Source of the DNA: Chlamydiota bacterium
GTDB lineage: Bacteria > Auribacterota > JACPWU01
Direction: 5' to 3'
NCBI GenBank assembly: GCA_016178055.1
Contig: JACOUC010000039.1
Location: 1-49,953, forward strand
Length of the DNA stretch: 49,953 bases
Shown one piece after another: positions 7,878 to 15,858 of this stretch (positions within the stretch are counted from its first letter, which is position 1; each line of letters opens with the position of its first letter). Under the pieces are notes generated by a model, which was given only the letters and a program-made list of their open reading frames with translations, had not been told where the DNA came from and did not search any database. The position numbers and the translations under genes are program-made.

Positions 7878-8980
7878 TTTATTATTTTTTCCAAACATTT
7901 TAAAAATCGGTCAATGTCTTTCAACTTCAAATTTCCCATATTCGCGACACGAAAAATTTTTGTTTTGAGATCCCCCTGTCCTGCATAAATCACGAATCCT
8001 TGCGCCTTTAATTGATCATGTAAAGCGTCATAAGAAACGCCTGCAGGTAATTTCAGGGCTGTCAAAGTCCCTGAATGATATTTGGGATCAATGAGATATT
8101 CGAGTCCTAAATTTTCAAATCCTTGGCGAAATCTCGCTGAGTATTGTTGATATCTTTGAATTCTATTTTTAACCCCTTCCTCAATGAGTTCCTCCAAGGC
8201 GGTATCCAAGGCATAAAAAGTTTGAACAGCAGGGGTAAAGGGAACTCCTCCAGACTCCTGTTCTTTCCAATAGGTTTTAAGATCAAGGTAAAGAGAGCGA
8301 GGGGGAAAAGAATGCATTTTTTCTAACTCCCCTTCGCGAAGAAGAACAAAGGAAACTCCGGGTAATCCCTGAATGCACTTATTGGCGGTTCCAACGCAAA
8401 CATGAATGGGGATTTCTCCCCAAGAAATTTCTTCTCCGCCGAGGCTGCTGATGGCATCTACAATCAGTCTTTTTCCCTTCATTCCTTTGAGTTGGGCAAT
8501 TTTCCGAAGGGGGTTCAACATCCCTGTCGAGGTTTCGTGATGAACCATGGCTACTGATTCAATTTCAGAATCCGAAAGAAGAAGTTGATTTATTCTATCT
8601 AAAGGAAGGGGCTCACCCAAATGAACCTTTATAATTTCTTTGCGAAATCCATGAAGTGAAATAATTTTTTCAATTCGGTCCCCGTACACTCCATTCGAAA
8701 GGACAAGTACTTTTCTTTTGGGATCGAGCGTGGAGACCAAAGCAGTTTCCAGGGCCAGGGTTCCAGAGCCGGAGAGAAAGATAGGAAAATAATTTTTTAA
8801 GCCAAAGGCCTTAAGCAAATTTTGTCTCACTTTTAAGAGGAGGTTGGAAAACTCCTTTTCCCGGTGACAAAGATCCCCTCGGAGAAGAGATTGCTTCACC
8901 TTTTTTGAGGTATTGACAGGGCCTGGATTAAGGAGAATATATTTTTCAGGCAGCTTTTTTGAATTTCCACTTGAACTCAT
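7874..8980 (-). CDS. phnW: 2-aminoethylphosphonate--pyruvate transaminase-like PLP enzyme
   Basis: A class V aminotransferase of 368 residues. It begins with NPGPVNTSKKVKQSLL and CHREKEF, typical of the AEP transaminase/alanine-glyoxylate group. The PLP lysine lies in GTANKCIQGLPGVSFV (about residues 194-209), with VDAISSLGGEEI just before it. With PEP mutase and phosphonopyruvate decarboxylase in the same operon, it most likely works in the biosynthetic direction, turning phosphonoacetaldehyde into 2-aminoethylphosphonate. The start codon lies inside the preceding HTH gene (35-base overlap), so translation may be coupled. The stop overlaps the next start. Confidence 0.85.
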   Translation of the reverse strand: MSSSGNSKKLPEKYILLNPGPVNTSKKVKQSLLRGDLCHREKEFSNLLLKVRQNLLKAFGLKNYFPIFLSGSGTLALETALVSTLDPKRKVLVLSNGVYGDRIEKIISLHGFRKEIIKVHLGEPLPLDRINQLLLSDSEIESVAMVHHETSTGMLNPLRKIAQLKGMKGKRLIVDAISSLGGEEISWGEIPIHVCVGTANKCIQGLPGVSFVLLREGELEKMHSFPPRSLYLDLKTYWKEQESGGVPFTPAVQTFYALDTALEELIEEGVKNRIQRYQQYSARFRQGFENLGLEYLIDPKYHSGTLTALKLPAGVSYDALHDQLKAQGFVIYAGQGDLKTKIFRVANMGNLKLKDIDRFLKCLEKIIK

Positions 8981-9410
8981 AATTTAATATCGCAGCTAAT
9001 TCTATAAGACGAGAAAATTCCTTTTTGTAATTTGTTGTGTCCAAGAGCCGCGCCAATTGCGACATAGATGTTCTCAAGCGTCTTGACAATTCACGCTTTG
9101 ATACTTGTTCTTGATCGATAAAGCAATTGATCTGTTTGGTAATCTCGTAAAGAACCGTTTCTCGCACGTACTCAGGATGCTGCGCAATATGCAGAGGTTG
9201 GTCAAATGGAACAAAATTCTTTTCCCCTCCTTCCAGCACAAAATAGAAGGAATACCCACTGACCTCTTGATCTGGCCCTGCTTCTATAACCTTTTCACGA
9301 ATTCCTAGCGCAGAATAAGGGCATTCGATCTCCAACCCTGAAATATACAGCAGATGAAAAACCTTTTTTTTATTATCAAAGTCAACCTTTTTGAATCTTC
9401 TATGCTTCAT
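8946..9410 (-). CDS. HTH antitoxin-like protein paired with DUF4160
   Basis: A 154-residue protein. The N-terminal half (CPYSALGIREK, FVPFDQPLHIAQHPEYVRE) resembles the DUF2442/antitoxin type found beside DUF4160 proteins. The C-terminal half is a helix-turn-helix of the Xre/HigA kind (QEQVSKRELSRRLRTSMSQLARLLDTTN). It overlaps the DUF4160 gene by four bases (ATGA), giving a two-gene toxin-antitoxin-like unit. Unusually, the unit sits inside the phosphonate operon, between the decarboxylase and the aminotransferase, and its 3' end overlaps the start of the aminotransferase gene. Confidence 0.7.
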   Translation of the reverse strand: MKHRRFKKVDFDNKKKVFHLLYISGLEIECPYSALGIREKVIEAGPDQEVSGYSFYFVLEGGEKNFVPFDQPLHIAQHPEYVRETVLYEITKQINCFIDQEQVSKRELSRRLRTSMSQLARLLDTTNYKKEFSRLIELAAILNYEFKWKFKKAA

Positions 9411-9607
9411 CCGAAAGCCTCCTCCTTCATCAAGGCCACCAGAATTTTTCGAATCTGTCGAGTGATTCTTCCTTCCATTAAAGTCAGGTGAACGTCTAGT
9501 TCCACCCTCGCAAGAAACTTTCCATTTTTAAAAACATGTACGTGACGGGGGAAATGATCACCGATCCAAAATTCAAAAATATAACCACCCCGCTTAATCC
9601 TCCCCAT
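9407..9607 (-). CDS. DUF4160 family small protein (toxin-like partner)
   Basis: A 66-residue protein with the DUF4160 pattern: a short N-terminal strand pair (GGYIFEFW), then HFPRHVHVFKNGKFLARVELD with conserved His residues and a C-terminal helix (TRQIRKILVALMKEEAF). Such proteins are usually encoded beside a DUF2442 or HTH partner and are suspected toxin-antitoxin components, but activity is not established for the family as far as I know. This is the first gene of the pair. A palindrome CCTTATAAGG lies just upstream (near 9622) and could be a control site. Confidence 0.72.
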   Translation of the reverse strand: MGRIKRGGYIFEFWIGDHFPRHVHVFKNGKFLARVELDVHLTLMEGRITRQIRKILVALMKEEAFG

Positions 9608-9697
9608 GCAAAGATGATACCTTATAAGGAATCACTTGTCGATCTAAAAGGCATACAGGAACTATTCAACATCTAAAGTTATAAAACGCAACAACTC

Positions 9698-10252
9698 CTA
9701 CATCAAGGACCTGAATCGATTTGTGATTTCTTCAGGAGTCAGTTTCACTCGAGAGCAGAGCTCTCCATCACTGGACTGGACTTTAATCAACAGGAAAGAA
9801 GGTCCTTCTTCTTTCAGAACTTTATTTAATTTAGGAGTGAGGGATTCATTCCAATCTACTTTTTCTGAAATGCGAAACCCGCAATCTAAGGCAATTTTTT
9901 CAAGAGGAATAAATTTAGAAAGAGTGGGTTGCTCCCCTGTTGACCCATAAGTTTCATTATCAAAAACAATATGAATCAAATTTTTAGGTTTAAGACTTCC
10001 AGTCATGGCAAGATTTCCCATGCTCATGAGAACACTTCCATCTCCATCATAAACCACGACTTTTCTTTCAGGATGGGAGAGAGCTACTCCCAAAGCAATC
10101 GCAGGGGCAAGCCCCATGGAACCCATCATGTAAAAATTTTCAGGGCGATCTTTTACGGAAAATGATTCCCGGCAAATATGACCGTTGGCATGAATCACCA
10201 ACTGATCTGTGAGAAGATTTGAGATATGTTGAATGGCTTCTATTCGCTTCAT
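9698..10252 (-). CDS. Phosphonopyruvate decarboxylase, TPP-binding (C-terminal) half
   Basis: This is the thiamine-diphosphate PP domain of the phosphonopyruvate/sulfopyruvate decarboxylase family. The TPP-magnesium motif GDGSVLMSMGNLAMTGSL runs to VFDNETYGSTGEQPT, and MMGSMGLAPAIALGVAL precedes it. Start: ATG 10252 has AAGGA 11 bases upstream, but ATG 10264 and TTG 10279 are also in frame. The Pyr half is a separate gene upstream (10345-10854). Together the two match the length of a single-chain Ppd of about 380 residues. The product would be phosphonoacetaldehyde, which pulls the unfavourable PEP mutase equilibrium forward. Confidence 0.87.
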   Translation of the reverse strand: MKRIEAIQHISNLLTDQLVIHANGHICRESFSVKDRPENFYMMGSMGLAPAIALGVALSHPERKVVVYDGDGSVLMSMGNLAMTGSLKPKNLIHIVFDNETYGSTGEQPTLSKFIPLEKIALDCGFRISEKVDWNESLTPKLNKVLKEEGPSFLLIKVQSSDGELCSRVKLTPEEITNRFRSLM

Positions 10253-10264
10253 TCCATGACTCAT

Positions 10265-10335
10265 CCTTTTAAAAATCAAAATTTAAAATGCAAAAATCAA
10301 AATGACAGATCAAAATCCAAAATTTTGAAGAGTTT
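10265..10335. repeat. Half copy of the AAATCAAAATGACA repeat
   Basis: The segment contains AAAATCAAAATTTAAAATGC, CAAAAATCAAAATGACAG and ATCAAAATCCAAAATTTTG, matching one arm plus part of the core of the 125-base palindromic element seen at 14468, 16119 and 45528. It fills the whole gap between the two halves of the decarboxylase. Confidence 0.65.
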
Positions 10336-10344
10336 TTGATATTT

Positions 10345-10854
10345 TCACTGTCCGCCGAAAATTCCTTTTCTCATTAAAAGAGCGGCAGGGATTTGCCCAC
10401 GATTCATTTCATCAATGCAGAATTTTAAATCTTCTCCTAAGCTTTCGGGTGATGGAATACGATAAGGAATCTTAATCGTATCTAAGAGATGAGGGGTGAT
10501 CTCTCCCATGACCCAATGTTCTGGAGCATCTTTGATCTGATAGCCTCTCAAAGAAATCAGCATTAGAACGGGGAGTTTATAAATGAGGTTGAGGGAAGTC
10601 AGCGCATTGTAAGAAACTCCCAGCCCAGAATTTTGCATAAGAAGAACGGGTTTCTTCCCTCCGAGATATGCTCCAACGGCCACTCCCATGGCAGAATCTT
10701 CTCTTACAGCGGGTAAATAATCCTCATGAGTGCTGATGCACCTAATTAAATCTTCAAGAAAGCTGCAAGGGACACCCGTGAAAAAATTAAAACCCTTTAT
10801 TTTAAGTTTTTGCCAAAAATCATGCGCAAGTTTAGAGCATTTTAAATCAATCAT
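10345..10854 (-). CDS. Phosphonopyruvate decarboxylase, Pyr (N-terminal) half
   Basis: The N-terminal domain of a TPP-dependent decarboxylase. FFTGVPCSFLEDLIRCI and PAVREDSAMGVAVGAYLGG (with the TPP-activating Glu in REDSA) are typical of phosphonopyruvate decarboxylase (Fom2/AepY) and sulfopyruvate decarboxylase ComD. The later block LLMQNSGLGVSYNALTSLNLIYKLPVLMLISLRG is also diagnostic. Start MIDLKC at 10854 is chosen because the upstream extension overlaps the pepM gene and is not protein-like. Phosphonopyruvate is preferred over sulfopyruvate as substrate because pepM is immediately upstream. Confidence 0.87.
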   Translation of the reverse strand: MIDLKCSKLAHDFWQKLKIKGFNFFTGVPCSFLEDLIRCISTHEDYLPAVREDSAMGVAVGAYLGGKKPVLLMQNSGLGVSYNALTSLNLIYKLPVLMLISLRGYQIKDAPEHWVMGEITPHLLDTIKIPYRIPSPESLGEDLKFCIDEMNRGQIPAALLMRKGIFGGQ

Positions 10855-10877
10855 AGGATGACAAAACAGTTTAAACT

Positions 10878-12545
10878 TTATTTCAGTGTCGCCCACGCTC
10901 GCTGATAGTCTTCGAAGGTATCTATCTCCATCCAACCTTTATAAATATCCACTGCATGGACACAGTGACCCCGTTCAATCATTTCTTGAATCATGTCTGT
11001 CAATGAGGCTTTTTGAAGGGAAATGGCCTCGTGGAAATTTCCGTTGGGAGCATGCTTTAAATGCTCATATTCTTTGCGCAGAATTTCGGTTCCTTTGGGA
11101 GAAAACATGGCCATTCCTATAAATTCACCGTGGGCAAGATTGCGATCTAATTTTTCGCCAATTTTGACAATAGACTGATGGGCCCCTGATGAGAGATAAC
11201 GATAAGCTGTTGGAGGAGGTTCTTTCATCATCACCACTTCTCGCTCTATTCCCAATGGAATTTTCCCATCCCGATGGGCATCATACCAAGCACGGTCCAC
11301 CACCAAAGAAATGTCTTCTGGCGATTGGAGCAATTTTTCGAGCACGGTTTTCTCAAACAGAATATCTCCGTAAAGGAAAATGACGCGTCCCTCGATTTCA
11401 GGTTCAGCACAAAAAAAGGAAGATAAAATATAATTTTCTTCATAATGCGGATTCTCATAATAACGCAAATTGGGAAGTCGTATTTTTTCAGATTGATAAC
11501 CTCTGACAACAACAATATCTTTAATGTTGCAAGAATTCAAAACCTCTACTTGACGTTCTAAAATGGTTTTCCCTTTAATCTCAAGCATACTCTTGGGTCG
11601 ATCTTCAATGAGGGGCATAAGATCTTTTTCAAAACCCGCACTCACAATAATCGCTCGAGTTTTTTCACCCCCAATAGGAAGATATTGGTCTTCCGCCTCT
11701 TTCATTTCTTGAACGCCCACCAATCGGTATACTTCCTCAAGAGGGATCAAATGAGATTGAACGGCGCCCGAATAACCTTTTTCTTTAAGTTCCTTCAGCA
11801 TTTCCTTCATGGACCGAATGGCTGAACGAATGAGTTGATTTGCAAAAATGACCACTTTAAAACCGTGCTCACCTAAAGACTCAGCAGAAATGGAGTCAAA
11901 AATAGTGGGGACAACAACCAGAGGGACTTTTAATTTCCATGCTTTTGCAAATTGAATCACTTCATCTGGGAGTTTAGATTTGGAATGAATGAGAATGGCA
12001 TCCGCACCCGCTTTTGCATAAGCCTCGCCTCGCCGAAGGGCTTCCTCCATCCCCCATCCCGCAATCAAAGCCTCGATCCGGGCAATGAATAAAAAGTCAG
12101 GATTTTTTTTTGCCGATTGACCGGCTCGAATTTTACCTTCCATTTCCTCAACGGAAACCAGCTCACGACGAAAGCCAGGATAAAAACTGCACTGTTTTGG
12201 GAAGATATTGTCTTCAATGGAAATCCCTGCGATCCCTATCTTCTCATATTCGATGACCGTTCTCATGACATTGAGCGCATTTCCATAGCCATTGTCACAA
12301 TCCGCAATCACAGGAAGCAGGACCGCTTCATTGATATTCTTGGCAACTTCGAGGTTTTCCGTCATTGTCAGAAAATTGGCATCGGGCAGACACTTTTGAG
12401 CAGCAGAAATTCCAAAACCTCCTGCCCAAATAGCATCAAAGCCGGCTTCTTCAATCAATTTGGCGCTCAGGGCATCATGTGCACCTACCGCTAAAATAGG
12501 GCTAGGACGATTAAAAAGATTTCTTAAGAGCGAAGGCTTATTCAT
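10878..12545 (-). CDS. pepM: Phosphoenolpyruvate phosphomutase fused to a nucleotidyltransferase
   Basis: Residues 15-285 are the isocitrate-lyase-fold PEP mutase, which makes the C-P bond of phosphonopyruvate: GAHDALSAKLIEEAGFDAIW, metal site ADCDNGYGN (81-89), and ARIEALIAGWGMEEALRRGEAY. The signature EDKxxxxxNS appears as EDNIFPKQCS at 111-120, with Lys to Asn and Asn to Cys changes. Residues about 296-555 are an NTP-transferase domain (IIVSAGFEKDLMPLIEDRPK, LYGDILF) whose glycine loop is degenerate. PEP mutase-NTase fusions are known in phosphonate pathways. It is the first gene of the phosphonate operon. The signature change could alter chemistry, but context still favours PEP mutase. 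Confidence 0.87.
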   Translation of the reverse strand: MNKPSLLRNLFNRPSPILAVGAHDALSAKLIEEAGFDAIWAGGFGISAAQKCLPDANFLTMTENLEVAKNINEAVLLPVIADCDNGYGNALNVMRTVIEYEKIGIAGISIEDNIFPKQCSFYPGFRRELVSVEEMEGKIRAGQSAKKNPDFLFIARIEALIAGWGMEEALRRGEAYAKAGADAILIHSKSKLPDEVIQFAKAWKLKVPLVVVPTIFDSISAESLGEHGFKVVIFANQLIRSAIRSMKEMLKELKEKGYSGAVQSHLIPLEEVYRLVGVQEMKEAEDQYLPIGGEKTRAIIVSAGFEKDLMPLIEDRPKSMLEIKGKTILERQVEVLNSCNIKDIVVVRGYQSEKIRLPNLRYYENPHYEENYILSSFFCAEPEIEGRVIFLYGDILFEKTVLEKLLQSPEDISLVVDRAWYDAHRDGKIPLGIEREVVMMKEPPPTAYRYLSSGAHQSIVKIGEKLDRNLAHGEFIGMAMFSPKGTEILRKEYEHLKHAPNGNFHEAISLQKASLTDMIQEMIERGHCVHAVDIYKGWMEIDTFEDYQRAWATLK

Positions 12546-12568
12546 ACCTAATATAACCTAATGTAAAT

Positions 12569-12614
12569 TAAAAAAAACCCGATTCCTCTGATCTTTGTCA
12601 GAAGAACCAGGGTT
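12569..12614 (-). terminator. Rho-independent terminator after thiol peroxidase
   Basis: Read on the minus strand, AACCCTGGTTCTTCTGA, a CAAAGA loop and TCAGAGGAATCGGGTT form a long, slightly mismatched stem followed by seven T. It sits just after the thiol peroxidase stop at 12626 and before the pepM start at 12545, so it separates the two transcripts. Confidence 0.85.
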
Positions 12615-12625
12615 CATAATCTTAC

Positions 12626-13147
12626 TTATGAAACCTTTTGTTTGAGTGAAGCAAGAGCCAATTCGTAATTGGGAGGGTGGGTCACTTCTTTTACCACCTC
12701 GATGTATGAGATTTTATCTCTTGCATCAACAACAACAATGGCCCTGGAAAGGAGACGTAATTCCTTAATCAAAACTCCGTAGGCCTGACCAAAAGAGAGA
12801 TCTCGGTGATCAGACAAAAACTTGATTCGATCTGCCTTAGCTTGTCCGCACCATCGGGCTTGAGCAAAGGGAAGATCACAGCTGACTGTTAAAACTTGAA
12901 TGTCTGAAGGAAACTTAGCCGATTCCTCATTAAACCGTTTGGTTTGTAAATCGCACACGGGTGTATCCAAAGAAGGGACTACATTAAAGAGTCTCGTTTT
13001 ACCTTTTGAGCTCGCTAAGGTAACCGTGGAAAGATCATTGGCCAATAATTGAAAGTCTGGAGCCGAATCCCCTATTTTCAGTTCTGGACCGATGAGGGTG
13101 AGGGGGTTTCCTTTAAAGGTCACCGCCCCTTTGCGTTCTTGAGCCAT
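12626..13147 (-). CDS. tpx: Thiol peroxidase
   Basis: A 173-residue atypical 2-Cys peroxiredoxin that reduces peroxides with thioredoxin. It has KGNPLTLIGPELKIGDSAPDF, the peroxidatic Cys in VVPSLDTPVCDLQT (about residue 60) and the resolving Cys in SCDLPFAQARWC (about residue 94), both typical of Tpx. Length matches the family (about 165-175). Start MAQERKG at 13147 is preceded by AAAGGAGG at good spacing; an upstream extension in the same frame is not used. It is transcribed alone, divergent from the bactofilin genes, and ends at a clear terminator. Confidence 0.95.
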   Translation of the reverse strand: MAQERKGAVTFKGNPLTLIGPELKIGDSAPDFQLLANDLSTVTLASSKGKTRLFNVVPSLDTPVCDLQTKRFNEESAKFPSDIQVLTVSCDLPFAQARWCGQAKADRIKFLSDHRDLSFGQAYGVLIKELRLLSRAIVVVDARDKISYIEVVKEVTHPPNYELALASLKQKVS

Positions 13148-13347
13148 AAAAACCTCCTTTATCTTAAAAAGACTGAAATTGTCACATATAGAAACATGCA
13201 CCTTATCATACCAACTAAGAAAGGATCAAGGGAAAATGGACTTTGGAAAAATGATTTTTGCGTGACAAATTCTCTCCTACTGTGTTTAAATTCACTTAAA
13301 AATAGCAGTAAGCTTTATCACCCTTCTAATCCTAAAGGAGCAAAACT

Positions 13348-13749
13348 ATGAATCCTCAAAATCAAGAAAATCTTCTCAATGCGGAAGTGGAAATTAAAGG
13401 AACCTTGAAGTTTTCAAATGCTTTAAGATTGGATGGAAAAATTGAAGGACAAATCATTTCTGAAGGTCGGTTTACTTTAGGTTCTACCGGGGAAGTCAAA
13501 GGAGACGTTCAGGTCGAAAACGCGGTGATTGAAGGGAAGATTCAAGGCAATGTCATTGCGACGGATAAAGTTGAGCTGAAGGCCCAGGCCCAGCTTTTTG
13601 GAGATATCCGAGCCTCACGTTTGGTGATTGAAGAGGGGGTTATCTTTTGTGGAAAATCTGAAGTGAATCCAGATGGGAAGAGAATGGCGGATGTGGTTTC
13701 AAAACTCGGGAAACAAACGCTTCACAGTGAATTGGTAGAACGAAAATAA
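13348..13749 (+). CDS. Bactofilin (polymer-forming cytoskeletal protein)
   Basis: A 133-residue bactofilin with a beta-helix core from about residues 12 to 115: EIKGTLKFSNALRLDGKIEGQI, GSTGEVKGDVQVENAVIEGKIQGNV, KVELKAQAQLFGDI. Bactofilins self-assemble into non-polar filaments at the inner membrane and help place cell-wall enzymes, stalks or chromosomes. The ribosome site AAAGGAG precedes the ATG. The next gene, five bases downstream, encodes a second bactofilin-like protein, so the pair probably co-assembles. Confidence 0.93.
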   Translation: MNPQNQENLLNAEVEIKGTLKFSNALRLDGKIEGQIISEGRFTLGSTGEVKGDVQVENAVIEGKIQGNVIATDKVELKAQAQLFGDIRASRLVIEEGVIFCGKSEVNPDGKRMADVVSKLGKQTLHSELVERK

Positions 13750-13754
13750 AAAGA

Positions 13755-14462
13755 GTGAGCAGTCCTCCTCCTCTTACCAAGGTTCAAAAGGTTTCAGGTC
13801 GAACAGTGGTGATCCACTGTCCTCATTGTCAATCCGAGCAAAATGTTCGACCGGATGGAATTTCTCTTTTCTGCGGGAAATGTCACCTTTCCATTCAAGT
13901 TCAAGAAATGCTTCATCCCTCCTCTCCTTCTCAAGCCAAAACCACTCAAACAAAGCTGGTCAGTTGCTTTCGCTGCCATATTGAAATTCCTGCTCCCCTT
14001 AAAGCCCAGTCCTTTCTCTGTAAAAAATGTGGGTATCGAAATGATCTTCAAGATTATCATGTGAAATCGGTCCTGAGTCGTGATCTTGAAACTTATGGAA
14101 ATCTCTCGATTGATGCGGCAGGAACAGTGCTCAATTCTACGGCCAAAGTGAAAGAGGCACTCATCGCTGGAAAATTCATTGGGCACTTGACGGCAGATTC
14201 GATTACCCTCAAATCTGGCGCTATTTTTGAGGGAGGAATGATGGCGGAGTGTCTCACCCTTGAATCTTCTGTGCAATGCAGTATCAAAAAAGAGTTCTGG
14301 GTGAAGAAAATTATTTTAACAGGTCTTTATCAAGGGAATATTCAAACGCATGAAACGGTTTTCTTAAAGAAAAACGCTATTTTCATCGGGACCCTTTCCA
14401 CCAAAAACCTTTTCATGGAAGAAGGGGCAACGCTGATGGGAGAAATAAAAATTGGGATGTAG
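13755..14462 (+). CDS. Bactofilin-like protein with two N-terminal zinc ribbons
   Basis: This 235-residue protein starts at GTG 13755. Residues 20-45 form one ribbon (CPHC then CGKC) and residues 70-95 a second (CFRC then CKKC). From about residue 115 onward there is a bactofilin beta-helix (YGNLSIDAAGTVLNSTAKVKEALIAGKFIGHL, SGAIFEGGMMAE, FIGTLSTKNLFMEEGATLMGEI). The ribbons could anchor partners or nucleic acid to a bactofilin filament. It is translated together with the plain bactofilin upstream. The domain combination is clear; the role is unknown. Confidence 0.85.
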   Translation: MSSPPPLTKVQKVSGRTVVIHCPHCQSEQNVRPDGISLFCGKCHLSIQVQEMLHPSSPSQAKTTQTKLVSCFRCHIEIPAPLKAQSFLCKKCGYRNDLQDYHVKSVLSRDLETYGNLSIDAAGTVLNSTAKVKEALIAGKFIGHLTADSITLKSGAIFEGGMMAECLTLESSVQCSIKKEFWVKKIILTGLYQGNIQTHETVFLKKNAIFIGTLSTKNLFMEEGATLMGEIKIGM

Positions 14463-14467
14463 CAGTG

Positions 14468-14590
14468 AAAATCCAAAAATCAAACATCAAAAATCAAAAT
14501 GACAGATCAAAACTTAAAATGTCTCCCTTACAATAGCATTAGAAATTTTGGATTTTAGGTTGTCATTTTTATTTTTGATGTTTGATTTTT
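14468..14590 (+). repeat. Palindromic 125-base element, copy 1
   Basis: The left arm (AAAATCCAAAAATCAAAC, ATCAAAAATCAAAATGACA) and right arm (TGTCATTTTTATTTTTGATG, TTTGATTTTT) are inverted repeats around a conserved core, AAAACTTAAAATGTCTCCCT and GCATTAGAAATTTTGGATTT. Full relatives lie at 16119-16245 (same orientation) and 45528-45644 (opposite). It lies between convergent genes and overlaps the last codons of the minus-strand permease, where it could act as a bidirectional terminator. Confidence 0.8.
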
Positions 14591-15858
14591 AAATTAAAAA
14601 GGGAATTTGAAGAGGTTTCCTCTATTGGAAGAAAGGGAATGACCAACATCCCCGGAAGTGTTGCCAGACACACAATAATAAAAAAATGAGGATAATCAAA
14701 AGTTTTTTGAAGAGTTCCACTGATCATTCCGGGAATCATCATTCCTAGGGCCATTAAGCCTGTTGAAATGGCAAAATGAGAGGTCGGGTATTCACGCCTT
14801 GTAGCCATTCTCATCAAAAAAACGGAAAAGGCAGAATAGCCTAAACCGTAGCCGAACTGTTCAAGAAAAACCAAGGGGTAAATATAAGTGAGAGATGGAG
14901 TAAAATAGGCGATCATCACATAAAAGACGTCTGGTAAATTAAGTGCTAAGGCCATCGGCCAAAGACATTTTTTAAGACCAAACTTCGAAAGTCCAACCCC
15001 TCCCAAAATCCCTCCTAAAATTAAAGCTAAGACTCCAAAGGTTCCGTAAACCATTCCCACTTGGGAAGTGCTCATGGCAAGCCCCCCCGCTTCTTTTAGA
15101 TCCAGGAAAAAGGGAGAGACCATTTTTACTAACATGCCTTCTCCCAAACGATAAAGCAGAATGAAGGCCAAAATGGCCCCAATTTTTTCTTGACTAAAAT
15201 AGGAGTCAAAAACTTTTTTCCAGGATGTTTTTTCTTTCTGAATCAAAAGAATAGAAACATCTTCTTTTGGAAAAGGTAAAATCAAACGATGATAAAGAGA
15301 TAAAAATATAAAAAGAATGGCAGAACATCCTAAAGTCACAGTCCAGCTTAAAGAGATATTTTGAAGAAGGATTTCGAGTTTCCCTGCAAAATAAACTAAA
15401 AAACCAGAGCCAAAAATCATGGCCATACGATAAAAAAAAGAACGAATTCCGACAAACATGGCCTGATGGTCTTTTGAAAGGGACAACAAATAAAATCCAT
15501 CGACCGCAATGTCGTGAGTGGCAGAGATGAAAGCTCCAAGGGTAAAAAGGAGAAGTGTGATCAGAAAGAAATGAGGAAGCCGAAGGAAAAGCGCAGCTCC
15601 CCCCAAGATCAACACCATGAAAACTTGCGTAAAAAAAATCCAATTTCTCTTGGTCGAATAAAGATCAAGCCATGGCCCCCAGAACATTTTAAGGACCCAA
15701 GGCAGATAAAGAAAACTGGTCCAAAATGTGATTTGAGTATTTTCGATGCCGAGGCGTTTGTAGAAGATGACAGAAACGGTATTAATGATGCAATAAGGGA
15801 CTCCCTCTGCAAAGTAAAGGGTTGGAATAAAAAACCAAGGATGAGCTTTTTTAGACAG
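14569..15858 (-). CDS. AmpG-like MFS permease (PAT family)
   Basis: A 12-helix major facilitator of the AmpG type, which imports anhydromuropeptides for peptidoglycan recycling. The first ATG in frame (15687) would remove two helices, yet the upstream frame encodes obvious AmpG sequence: FIPTLYFAEGVPYCIINTVS, then LGIENTQITFWTSFLYLPWV, leading into LKMFWGPWLDLYSTKR. A stop lies at about 15864-15866, so translation probably starts at CTG 15858 or another non-ATG codon, overlapping the end of the upstream gene. The last residues (IKHQK) come from the adjacent repeat. Its place after the oxidase genes is probably positional; bactofilins lie next door. Confidence 0.82.
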   Translation of the reverse strand: MSKKAHPWFFIPTLYFAEGVPYCIINTVSVIFYKRLGIENTQITFWTSFLYLPWVLKMFWGPWLDLYSTKRNWIFFTQVFMVLILGGAALFLRLPHFFLITLLLFTLGAFISATHDIAVDGFYLLSLSKDHQAMFVGIRSFFYRMAMIFGSGFLVYFAGKLEILLQNISLSWTVTLGCSAILFIFLSLYHRLILPFPKEDVSILLIQKEKTSWKKVFDSYFSQEKIGAILAFILLYRLGEGMLVKMVSPFFLDLKEAGGLAMSTSQVGMVYGTFGVLALILGGILGGVGLSKFGLKKCLWPMALALNLPDVFYVMIAYFTPSLTYIYPLVFLEQFGYGLGYSAFSVFLMRMATRREYPTSHFAISTGLMALGMMIPGMISGTLQKTFDYPHFFIIVCLATLPGMLVIPFLPIEETSSNSLFNLKIKHQK

